Assembly (NCBI GenBank): GCA_013399855.1
Contig: VXAY01001001.1
Coordinates: 114,539-178,538, forward strand
Direction of reading: 5' to 3'
Length of the DNA stretch: 64,000 nucleotides
DNA from: Oxyruncus cristatus
Taxonomy: Eukaryota; Chordata; Aves; Passeriformes; Cotingidae
A program made the translations under genes and the position numbers. Shown piece after piece: positions 49,698-60,370 of the stretch (positions within the stretch are counted from its first letter, which is position 1; each line of letters begins with the position of its first letter). Below the pieces are notes generated by a model, which did no database searches, was not told the DNA's origin, and saw nothing but the letters and a program-made list of their open reading frames with translations.

Positions 49698-51442
49698 TCC
49701 AAAGTAAGAAAAAAACAGCAAGACAGCTCCTGCATCCTCAGTCCATGTTTCATGCAGCTTTTCATCAGATGGTGTACCCTGAGGAAGGCAGGTCCTTCTT
49801 TGTTTTAATGACCTGCTGAGTCCCATGTGGAAAGGCTTTTGCTCTCTGTTTTTTTAATGCAGTTCTGGTACCAAGTCACTGTCAGAATTTGACTGCCTAT
49901 TGGTGAAAGCACTTGTTCTGACTCCAAAGATACCTTGAAGACTGCAAAGGCAGGAGACTTTTGTGAAGCATCCTCAATGACTGTTTCTCAAGTTGGACTT
50001 GCCCTCTAAAGTCCTGAGATGCTACTTATCAAACTGCATGTCTTTTTGCCCTGTCTCTCCAGATGGAACAGCTGGTGTGGGATTTTAGAGCACATCCAGA
50101 GACAGCCTTAAAGAGACACAGATATCCCTGCACAGGAAGGGGACACGGTCATGCCAATCATATCAAAAAAGTAGGTGCTGTAGTGTTCTGTAATAAACAT
50201 TTTGTTGCAAACTGAGAAAGTGGTCTTATTTGCATCTGTTAATAAAGGCAGATCCATCTGCAGTCTGTGTCCAGCCAATTCAAAGTAATCTGTCCCATGG
50301 ATTAGCTGAGGTCCTGTGTATGCCACCTCACGAAAAAGTGATGGATGTTACAAATAGCTGGACCCTGAGGTTTTTTTAGGACTCTGCTGGGAGCAATCTG
50401 TTCTGGAATCTAAACTACCCCAATTGCCATGCAGGGATCAGAAGTGTATTTCAGCAAGAACTGAAAAGGAAAAGCTCAGAGGCAGCATAAATAGAATCAG
50501 GTTGTCCTTAGCTTAATGGAGGAAGGACAATAAAATGTAAACAAAAAGAGTCCAGCTTCAATCTGAGAGTTATTCAATTGGCCACACACGCAGATTAAAT
50601 CAAAACGTTTGGATAAAAATAAATGATGGTGGAAGGAAGAGAGGATGGTTAAAAGGGTTGCAGGTTTCTCACCTAATATGTATTTTGTACAAAAAATAGA
50701 TGAACTGGCTTTGAAGGTGACCTTCTGGCAGAGGATAAACCTGACAAATTTCACTCTAAGGCTGAAGATTCAGAATATAACAAATGGCTGCAATCAATAC
50801 TGGAATAAAGAGGCAACTTTACCTTTTGGCAGTAGGGAAGGTCACGGCTCTACTGGGTGTGTACTTGCTCTACTGGTTTTCACAGTACGATCCTAAAAGT
50901 TTTTGGTGCTGCCTGCTCCAGAGATCCCTGCAAACACTCTGCAGTCACAGAATGTGACCTAAAGAAATTTTTCTTCTGTGTCATAGTATCACAGGTTGTT
51001 TCTGCCATTATATATTAGAGGCAGATGGAAAAATTGGAACAGAAAAAGTTTCTCTCTGAAGACTGAATACTTGAACTCTAAGTCACAGTTCACATTTTAA
51101 ATTTCAAAGAAATAAAAAAAAAACCCCACCACTTTAATGATTTTGAAAAGTTTTCAATGAACTTATTTCTTCTTCAACATTTGATAATTTGAGTCCTCTG
51201 AAAGTCTTTTATTCTTTCAAAAGAGTTAATAATGTTGTATTTTTGCTTAAGCTTGGCAAATTTTTGTTCCCTTTTGTTGTCCATAGAACATTTATTAATG
51301 GCTTCCACTACATGATCAGTAGCTTTAACCATTAACTCTTCCCAACCTTTTTTTTTCTTTTTAACTTTGTACAAAAGTATAAAATACGTCAGCAGCCAGA
51401 GTTTTAGTCAGAACTCTGGAATTCCTCCTAATGGACAGAACC
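49698..51442. other. No recognised feature
   Basis: About 1.7 kb of unassigned DNA. TCATAGTATCACAGGTTGTT near 50984 looks like the start of a CR1 end but is not followed by CR1 text, so it is not called. Confidence 0.45.
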
Positions 51443-51755
51443 ACAGGATAATTACTGTTGGAAATGAACTTTGGAGGCTGCGTTATTCAAAGCCTTGCTC
51501 AAAGAAAGGCTGGCTAAAATCAGGTCGCTCAACACCTCATCAACCTGATTTTTTAACTGACCAAGGTGAGATTTCACAGCCTCTCTGGGCTCCCTCAGCC
51601 TCTGCTTACTGGGTAAGTGCCTCAGGCTCAGTCCCCTTGGTGGCACTTTGATGACGTCCCTGCATTTGGAAATGTCTTTCTTGCAAAGGGGAGTCCAGTG
51701 CCGGGCACAGCACTGCAGATGTGGGCTCAGAAGAAAAAAGCAGGCGAGCCCATCT
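51443..51755 (-). mobile_element. Old CR1 copy with an internal deletion
   Basis: The + strand starts CACAGGATAATTACTGTTGG, with CCTTGCTCAAAGAAAGGCTG nearby, resembling the 3' end of an older avian CR1 subfamily. It then jumps to GGCTCCCTCAGCCTCTGCTT and AATGTCTTTCTTGCAAAGGG, which lie several hundred bases farther into ORF2 in intact copies. The middle of the 3' region has therefore been lost. Divergence is higher than in the other CR1 copies here. Confidence 0.65.
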
Positions 51756-52899
51756 GTGGTCTGATCATTTTCAATTTGCATCTTACAGAGCAGCAGCAGG
51801 TGAAGGTATCCACAACCTTTCAGGCTCAGCTTTTTACCCTGACTGATCAGGAGCTATTTGCTGTGACAAGTGACCCTCCGATTTCTGGCAGCAGAAGTTG
51901 TCAGCTCTCCAGTATTGCAATTTTCTAAGTCTTAGGACTATCAGGCTGTCAATGCCATGGGCTGCTGACCTAACAGGATTGTCAGCACATGTCCCCACTG
52001 AATCCCTCCCCATCGCTGTGACTTTCTAACACATTTTTTTTTGGCTTCAGGATGCTTAACTGAGCTGCAAAACACTTCCCCAAATAACAAGGGTAACAAC
52101 GACAGCAACAATAGCAACAGAAGGAAAAAAGACCGATGCAATCAGTAAGGGAGGAAATTAGGACACTGAGGTTGGGAGCTAGGGGTAGGGGGGAATGCTA
52201 CAACTGACAGGAAAGTAGATTGAGTTTGAAAAGATTTTTTAAGTCTGTATACAAGAGGACTCAAGAATATCCCACTTGAGGCTATCTGTGAGCTCACCTT
52301 CCCTGATGGCTTCATCATCAGAGCAAGAGACAATGCTTTTTGAAAGCTAGGAAAGCACACACACAGTAAATCTGTAGTTACACACCCAGGTGGGATCAGG
52401 CTTAGAGAAAAAGAAACATATATTTCTTAGACTATCCAAACGAGTTAAGAGCTAAGTGAAGTTGCTTCAACTTAGATGTAAGCCAGCACAACATAGGTAC
52501 TAAAAAAGATGAGTAAAACTGACCTAGAACTGCAATAGGTTTACAGATTAACCATAAGCCAAATTTCAGTTTCTCTAGGAGACACATCTGTAATCTCTGT
52601 GGCACAGGTGGAAGTATGGAGATTTCTGAAAATGGAATTTGGGAATTATTTCAAGTTTTTTCTTTCCAAGCTGTAGCAGCTGGGCCCCTGCCTGGACAAC
52701 GAAAGAAAAATGGTCCTTTCAGAAGCTTTTGTTTCACACTGAGATTTCATCTCCATCTGACAGCGTGCCATTGCAATGCATAAAGCCAGCAAACAACGTG
52801 ATCATCTGCAATCAGGAGCTCAGAATTATTTTCCTTACTTTGCTAGTGACTTGGTATTAGACCTTGAATAAATTATTTTACTCCTCTGAGCATGTTTCC
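51756..52899. other. No recognised feature
   Basis: About 1.1 kb of unassigned sequence with short T- and A-rich runs and no credible coding region. Confidence 0.45.
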
Positions 52900-53084
52900 A
52901 AGAAAGCCTGTGGACTCCCCATTCTTGCAGGTGTTCAAGGACACATTGCATGGGGCTCTGAGTAACCTGGTCTAGTGAAAACTGTCCCTGCCCCTGGCAA
53001 GAGGTTGGAACTAGATGATCTTTAAGGTCATTTCCAACCCAAACCACTCTCTGATACTCTGATTCTATGATTCTATGATTCTGT
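52900..53084 (+). mobile_element. CR1 LINE 3' end, 5'-truncated
   Basis: AAGAAAGCCTGTGGACTCCC, then GAGTAACCTGGTCTAGTGAA, GAACTAGATGATCTTTAAGG and the tail GATTCTATGATTCTATGATT give about 185 bp of CR1 3' end in + orientation. The terminal ATTCTATG unit is repeated three times. Confidence 0.93.
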
Positions 53085-55224
53085 CTTCTATAGATTTTGC
53101 TGTGCAAGCAACTGACTTGTGCTACTTCCAAGCGGGTCTGGCTTTGATCTTGGATGTCTAGATTACTACAGCATTGAGAATCTACATTTGCTCTAAGCCT
53201 GGCATTGCCCTGTTCTTACATGCTGCAGCACTCCTCATGGTAGAGGGGCTTCAGACTAGAAGCACTGAACTTTCCTTCTTCATCCAATATAGCCTCATCT
53301 TCCCACATGGTCTTTTGCTGGGAATGAAAGTAAAAGGTCTCCATTAGGTGAAAATAGTTACTAGTTTTTCTCTATTTATCCACGAGGTGCCTGGTCAGTG
53401 CTCAGTAGGTTTCCTGACCTTTTGGTCGAGTAGATGAAATTCGAATAATCTGCCCCCATTGGTGCTTTTAATTCCCAGTCTGTCTCTTTGGCTATATCCT
53501 CATTAATGAAACAAAAAGGACCAGAATAGCATGGGACTGGGGCCCCAGCACTGTTTGCAACACATACTTTCATTTCTCTGCATACTGTCCTCCCATTGTA
53601 TAGGCAATGGTCAGGGTGGCCCAGGGAACAGTGGGACCCAAGAAGCAGTTTGGATGCAGACATGGTTTTGGAGAAGTGACTTTAGCCACACATACATAAT
53701 CTGCAACGTGCAACCTCTCCCCACAGCCAATTTGTTAGCGGAGATGTAGCCTTCCACATTTCACCTGGCTTGAATTTTGAATTGCATCCTTAAAGTATTC
53801 TAGGAATGCTGCTGCCTAATTTTGATAGCCATAAAAGTTTTCCCCATGAAAAAAAGGAAGGGCTTCTTAGCACTGACATTTAGGAGACAAAACCCTTTTC
53901 GAAAATGACCTAATATTCTTAATAGCAAGAGATGAATGGTCAGCGCACTTTCCATAGAAATTTTGCTCTCAGATCTTCTAGACATGTCTGAAAAAATCCC
54001 TTGGTATCTCTATAAGATCTGTCCTGTCATTAAATGGAGACTGTCACAGAAGGAACCTTAAAGAAAGCAGTAAGCAAAAGCAAAATATAATTATTGCTGT
54101 ACAGCTTTTAGATTTTACTTTACATTCTTGGGGTTCTTATAAGAAAAGGTGGTGAGAGGCAGGATCAGCACAAAACATAGTACAGAAAAGATTTGCACTG
54201 ACTTTACATCCGTGCTTCTCCATTGAGTTTTTTTGATCTACTTACAGAAGCAAAAGAAAAGATCCTGGCCTAGAGAATCAAACATCAACAACAAAACCCA
54301 TTTACTAGAGAGAAAATTTGCATTTTTTTTCACTCTCTCAACTTTTTTCTTAATAAAACTTCAGACAATAAAAGCACAATAAATACAGATAGCACATTAA
54401 AAATGCTTCTCCATATCAGAAAATTATGTTCTTAAAGCAATTTTGGATTCCCTCCTATCTTTATGACAATACACTGAATAGTTGGTTTGTGCCAAATCTA
54501 TTGCACAAACTATTAAAAAGTCAATAAAATTACATGTTAAAATATGCATTAAGCTTAGGAATTGAGACCAGACTAAGGGAGAAAAAAATATCTTTTTGTT
54601 TGTCTTAGACTATCTTAAAGCCTTTACTGACATGCATTTTCATTTCTCCACTGATTTTACTGACAGCCAATTTTGATAGGTTCTCTTTTTTTACCAGCTT
54701 TCAATATTTCATGACAGTTGGCCATCCAGTGTTGACATAGTGATAGGGTTTTATATGACCCCCAATACTTAAAAGCCAACTTTATTTTGGAAGCTATAGC
54801 TGTCATCATTTTAAATAGCTATGCAGTCCTGATATGTTTATTACACCTACCTTGTATAGGAGCAGAACATGATGCTACGTGAGCCACCAAAACCTTTGTC
54901 TTGCTTTTGCCTTGAGTAAAAGCAAGCAAACAACTTTCTTTCCTCTCTTTACTATGTATTTATTTATGCATTTCCACAGTGCTACCATAGGAATACAGAC
55001 ATCAGGTATTGCAGAACAGCTGAAAAGGATGTCACGGAGGTCACACAGAATGTGGGGTGTTGCACAGTAGGAGGGCGTCTGCCCAGACAAGGTAAAAGCC
55101 ATCTGTGAAAGTGCAGTGTCTTCCAGCTCCTTGTTCTAATGGTCTGCTGTTCTCATGGGACACAAAGAAAATCTGTGACTGAACAGAGAATCAAAAGAAA
55201 GATCTTCAAGGTATCCTTCATGTT
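53085..55224. other. No recognised feature; AT-rich DNA
   Basis: About 2.1 kb with no recognised repeat or gene. The part at 54300-54600 is strongly AT-rich. Confidence 0.45.
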
Positions 55225-55491
55225 CCAAAGGCAAGAGGAAACAGACTCAAGTTGTGCAAGGGAATGTTTATATTGGATGTAAGGAAAAATTTCTTCACCA
55301 GAAGGGTTGTCAAGCACTGGAACAGACTGCCCAGGGCAGTGGTGGGGTCACCGTCCCTGGAGATATCTGAAAGATGTGTAGACGTCTCACTGAGGAACAC
55401 AGTTTAGTGGTGGGCTTGGTAGTGCTGGGATAATCGTTGGGCTCAATTATCCTAGGTCTTTTCCAGCCTAAATGATTCTATGATTTTATGA
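55225..55491 (+). mobile_element. CR1 LINE 3' end (second subfamily)
   Basis: Contains TTGGATGTAAGGAAAAATTT, CAAGCACTGGAACAGACTGC, GTGGGGTCACCGTCCCTGGA and the tail TTCCAGCCTAAATGATTCTA. This is the subfamily of 33286-33702, shorter and without ORF2 codons. Confidence 0.93.
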
Positions 55492-58069
55492 CATGGGATC
55501 TCAATCCTGTCTTGCACTTTACATCCCCTGTAGCACAGAGGAGTCCTATGAGGAAGGGAGAATTCTGAGGAAGTAACAAAGGCATCCCTGAATATCCCTG
55601 GACTATGTTGTGTCACAGGAGAAGCCCCCAAGTACTGAACAAAATTTTGAAGAATGTTCCAGTTACAAAGATCTGCTTGATCATCCTCCAGAGTAGCTTC
55701 AGCTTCAGAAAGTCACAAAGTCACATGCTCCTAGGGGTAGCAGTTAGAACCGTTTTATGAGGTCTGACTTACACTTTGACACTTCAGTTCTGTACTGTCC
55801 ATGGCAAAACTGCCAGCAGATAAACAACTTCTGAAAATTTGATTTAAAATGTAGATATGTATAACAACTAAAATCAACATCCTGATATCTAATTCCACCT
55901 TTATGCACACTCTTAGGGACACAAAGACCAAATTCTTCTGCCTTCTTCCATTAGCCCAATCTAAATCAGGGTGTTTCTCTAAAGAGTTGCTAAGAAATGT
56001 TTCCTGCTACCTTTTTAGAGGCCCTAGAGCAGTCTGTTCGTGTTTTTTGAGATGCTTTAGCACATCAGCTCCAGGAAAACAAGGTTTGCAACTTGGAGAA
56101 CAGGGATCTCTGGAGAAACCGTTTAGGCCCTTTGTCTTTTAACAAAGTATAAAGCTGTTTCCAGCAAGCCATTATTTCCTTGTTCCTACTGAATACAACA
56201 TTAGGGAGCTGTCTGAATATTAGTTATATGATTATTCATAATAGCTGTGTTCCATTTAAGACCCTTACGCAGCAGACCTGACAATAACCATGCTTTTACT
56301 GTGCATCAGTCCCATCTCTGTTGCAATACCTTCTATTTGGGTATCAGAGCTCCTCCTCTTGTTTAACACATCCTACTTCAGGTCACTTTCATAAAGTAGA
56401 GAAAATGCAGTTATGCCCATTTTGTGCACAGGAGGTGAACACAGAAACACTGCAGTGACTTACATGTAAAGTCTGTGCCCCAGACATGAATCAGTCTCCA
56501 GAATCTAAATTGCAACACTGCTGTAATTTCCTTCCCTGTTCCATTAAACTAAATTTGCTTAAACTAATGTAGCAGCAGATGTTCCATACACAAGAGTAGT
56601 GTTGCATTAAAGGTTTCCCCTCTGCTAGTCACAGACTACTAGACAAAGGGGAAAGAATCACCTGAGCTAACCTGAGCGATCTGTACTACAGATATTACTG
56701 TGACTGTGCCATTTGACATATCCTATAGCCTCCCACTTTGGCTTTTAGCATCTGATATTGAAGACTGTCAGTCTGTGAAGTAGTATCTCATTTCAGACTT
56801 CCTAGTGCAGTTGTTTAGACACCTCAAGCCATCTCAGGTGGCACTAGAAACCTGTTTGTGGGCACCTAAATCAAGTTCCACCTTGAATCCAGACAGACCC
56901 AGCGCATTTAGTTGGTGCAGAATCACACAAGGAAACGATGCCTGCCTTTCACACCTGGCTAGTCCTGCCCCTTTAAAGCCATGTTCACTGCCCGCTCTTT
57001 GCATGGTCAGTAATTTCCTTCTCCAGTAATATTTTAATGTTCCTCCTTGCATTGCTATAAAGGTAATCCCCAATGATCTAAGAAACCTCATTTCTATGGT
57101 TTTATAAGATGCCTATTTGGAGGAGATCAGGAGGAACTCTGATGTTTATTATTAGTAACTGGCAATTTAATTTTTCAGCTGCTTTACCACCTTCTGCAGT
57201 TCCTTCCTTAAGTGTAAGGCAGCTGCTCTGGGAGGTGTTCAGCTGTGTGAATTATAACCTGACTTTGAGCAGGAGATTTAAGTACACAATGTGAGTCACT
57301 TGACTGATGGCTCATTTGATCAGCTGTGCAGTCAGGGTCCTTGCTCTGCTGAAAACCTGACTGTGCAGTCAATACTAGAGCATCCCTGGCTGGTAGGAGG
57401 ATTCAGGGTCAGTAGCTGCACTATAGTAAAATCTGCATCACTGTTGAACTGGCATCTTGCCTGCCTCTCCCCCTCGGCTGCCTTTCATTGTTCATGAAAG
57501 AGATTCAGGTCTGGAGGCTTTCTTCTTGTCCTCCATTCTTTGGTTTAGGCCAGTCTGTCACCCTGATGGTTGCAAGAATTTCTGTGGCCTTTTGTCTTCA
57601 GTTGGTTAACCAAGACCTCTGTTGCACTGTTCCATTTCCACAGGAGTGAACTGAACCTCAGAGAAAATCCCTGAGTTTGGATATAATGGACAGTGGAAAT
57701 ACCACCAGTGAGATTTGCTCTGCTTCAATTGATTTGTTTGGGTTTTGATGAAAGAAAACTGTTTGGAAAAGTTATGTCCTTTCTACATATTTTGGGGGGC
57801 GGGCTTGTTTGGTTTTGAATTATTTATATCTTTTAGAAAAACTAAACCAAAGGTGGTTTTGGTTTTCAAACAGTAAAACTTCCTGTTCAAAAAAACCTGT
57901 CATTTGAATCCTGGGCACAATTCAGCTGTCAAGGAAACCATGGTGACTCAAGGGAAAGGAAACACAGATGAAGACACAAGCCTGAGGAAGGGAGGAAAGT
58001 TCTGGACTACTCTTCCCACAAGCCATTGCAGCAGCTTAGATAGATATGATGAAGAAGAAGAAAGAAGAT
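55492..58069. other. No recognised feature
   Basis: About 2.6 kb of unassigned DNA, less AT-rich around 56800-57000 and 57300-57480. No repeat family or coding region recognised. Confidence 0.45.
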
Positions 58070-58620
58070 TGTAGTGAGGAGGGTGCCAGACTCTTCTCCC
58101 AGGTAACAAGCAATAGGATGACAGGAAATGGCATCATGGGAGGTTCAGAATAGATATTAGGAAAAATTTCTCTGTGGAAAAGAGTTGTCAAGCATTGGAC
58201 TATGCTGTCCAGGGAAGAGGTGGAATATTTGGATGTGAGGTGGATGAACTTGAAAGGCAAAGTTCTATTTCTACTCCACAACATTCTCTCAAAATGTCTG
58301 TTCCCTGGCCTCCTGATCCCATTAGCAGACCACATAGAAAAGCAGCATTGACCTCTCCAGAGAAAGATGCAGGTAGGGATTACTTAGGTCAACTGAAAAT
58401 GTTGAAGTTCATGGGATCACAAGATACACAAATTAGGGTGCTGAGATCTGACTGATCTCATCGTCAAGATACTTGTTCTTGTTTTTGAAAGGCCCAGGGA
58501 AGTGGTGGAATCACCATCCCTGGAGGTATTTAAAAGACATGGAGATGTGATACATGGGGACATGCTCTACTGATAGACTTGGCAGTGCTGGGTTAATGGT
58601 TGGACTCAATGTTCTTATGA
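58070..58620 (+). mobile_element. Composite CR1: 3' end split by a 267-bp insert
   Basis: Two adjoining parts of a second-subfamily CR1 3' end (58070-58226 and 58494-58620) are separated by 267 bp. The same 18 bases, CCAGGGAAG(A/T)GGTGGAAT, close the first part (58209-58226) and open the second (58494-58511), as after an insertion with target duplication or a slippage event. The end of the insert (58400-58470) resembles the 5' reverse transcriptase part of CR1 ORF2 (a GPDGMHPRVL-like region), in + orientation and without an intact frame. The usual tail repeat is missing at 58620, where an LTR begins. Confidence 0.7.
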
Positions 58621-58629
58621 CTATATCAT

Positions 58630-58917
58630 TTGGAGTGATGGTTTTTGTCTTCCCAAATAACTGTTATGAATGACAGAGAGCTGCTTTTCTGGACATGGCT
58701 GAACACCCTCCTGAACATGGGAAGGGGTGAATGAATTCCTTGTTTTGCTTTGCTCTTGTGCGTGGCTTTTGCTTTACTTATTAACGTGTCCTTATCTCAA
58801 CCCACCACTTTTCTCACTTTTACTCTTCTGATTCTCTCTCCCTTCCCACAGGGAGAGGTGAGGACTGCAGCGAGAGGCTGTGTGGTGACTAGTTGCCAGT
58901 TGGGTTAAACCACAACA
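58630..58917 (+). mobile_element. Partial ERV LTR, 3' portion
   Basis: Same family as 8560-8931, in the opposite orientation. It contains TTGGAGTGATGG, AATTCCTTGTTTTGCTTTGC, CTTTACTTATTAACGTGTCC and ends TTGGGTTAAACCACAACA. The polyadenylation motif reads ATTAAC where the family text I know has ATTAAA. The promoter part of U3 is missing on the left, where the element meets a CR1 that lacks its tail. A rearrangement at the junction is likely. No viral genes are present. Confidence 0.75.
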
Positions 58918-60328
58918 ATATTATGTAAAACATATATTATTACATAAATGTGGTACTTTTTATACAATTGAAAGCGTATTTTTTTATATAGAATTTGTTA
59001 TGAATACCTCACATGCATTATGTTCTATGTATGTTACATGAAATGCACAGCAACTCATGTGCAGACATGACAGCAAAGGCTTTTTATAGATACCTACAAA
59101 TGTGTTTATGAAGTTGGCTATTATATAAAACTACCAGCAACAGCTTCTTGAGGAACCCAGTTCTGTCACTGTATGTTAGGCAAGATCTGAACACTGTACT
59201 GAGCTCCTCAGGAGGCGTCGGCCTCGTGCTGCCTTGTTCCTGCTCCATGATTACATTCAGACAAGAGGTGGGGGCTCAGAGCAGGGTGTGCTGAGGCCAC
59301 GGAAAATTCAAGAGGCAGGAGCATCCAAATGTCACCAGTCTTGAATGATGCCCAAAACAAGTTGTGGGAATGCGATTCTGGAGCTAGACACCCCATTCCC
59401 ACTTAGACCTTTTGCTAGTTGTCTGCATCCATGTCCAGATCAAGCCCCCACCTGGGAAGATGGTTGACTGTTTAATCCCTAAATTTTTCACTGATATATT
59501 TTTCCCAGGATCTGCCCTGTGATTTTTTCACAGGCTGCACTTTTCCAGCCACTCAAATATTACTGAACAGGCATGTTTTGAGTGAAATCTCAGTTAGCAG
59601 CTGCTGCTGTATCTTGGTGACATCACTGGATGAAGTATCTCTCTCCAGAAATAAAGTATCATTGGTTTGTACCAAACCTCTTCGTAATCACTGGAGTCTG
59701 TCCCACTTACTAATGCAGAACAGAAAGGTCTGAGTAACAAGAAGATACTCTTAATATCACAGATTATTTCTCCATGGGGTAATTTGTCAGAAACAGTTGG
59801 GAATGTTGTGATCCACATTCACTCCTGCATGATCACAGCAAGGGAGGGGACAAGAGAGCAATTTCTGGAATGAGGAGCAGGGAAAGGGTGAAAAGAGCAG
59901 AATAAGCAATTCTCAGAAGCTCTTTGGAAAAATATAAACAATCTGGTTAGGGGGGAGGAGGTGTGGGAGCTAAGCAGAAGCAAATTAAAAGGATAATTAG
60001 AAGAGGAAAAAAATTGGGTTGCTGAGAACATTTTAGCTGGTGGAAGCCAGAGATTTCAGATGTATTCACAGCAGACAGATGGTAAAAAAAGGGGGAAAAA
60101 GCCACCAACCATCAGCACACCCTATAATCAGTTCCTTAGTATGAATATTAGGGGGATTTAGTTAGGAATAGGGAATAAGGAGTTGGTAGACTTAATACGG
60201 AATTACTTTGTTTTGTATCTTTGCAACACTGGAAGAGGGATCAGAGCAACTAGACACAAAAGCCACAGCCCTAGTTTGGTTTTGAGGGTGTGAGCTGGAA
60301 TGCTCAAATAGTCCTCACCATCCACCTA

Positions 60329-60370
60329 GACTGATATTTTAACCATTCTGACTGATATTTTAACCAGTTT
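60329..60370. repeat. Two-copy 21-bp tandem repeat
   Basis: GACTGATATTTTAACCATTCT is followed directly by GACTGATATTTTAACCAGTTT. A small local tandem duplication, most likely replication slippage. Confidence 0.85.

Noticed and set aside
50984..51010. TCATAGTATCACAGG resembling a CR1 start on the - strand
   Set aside because: The following bases do not continue as CR1; too short to call.
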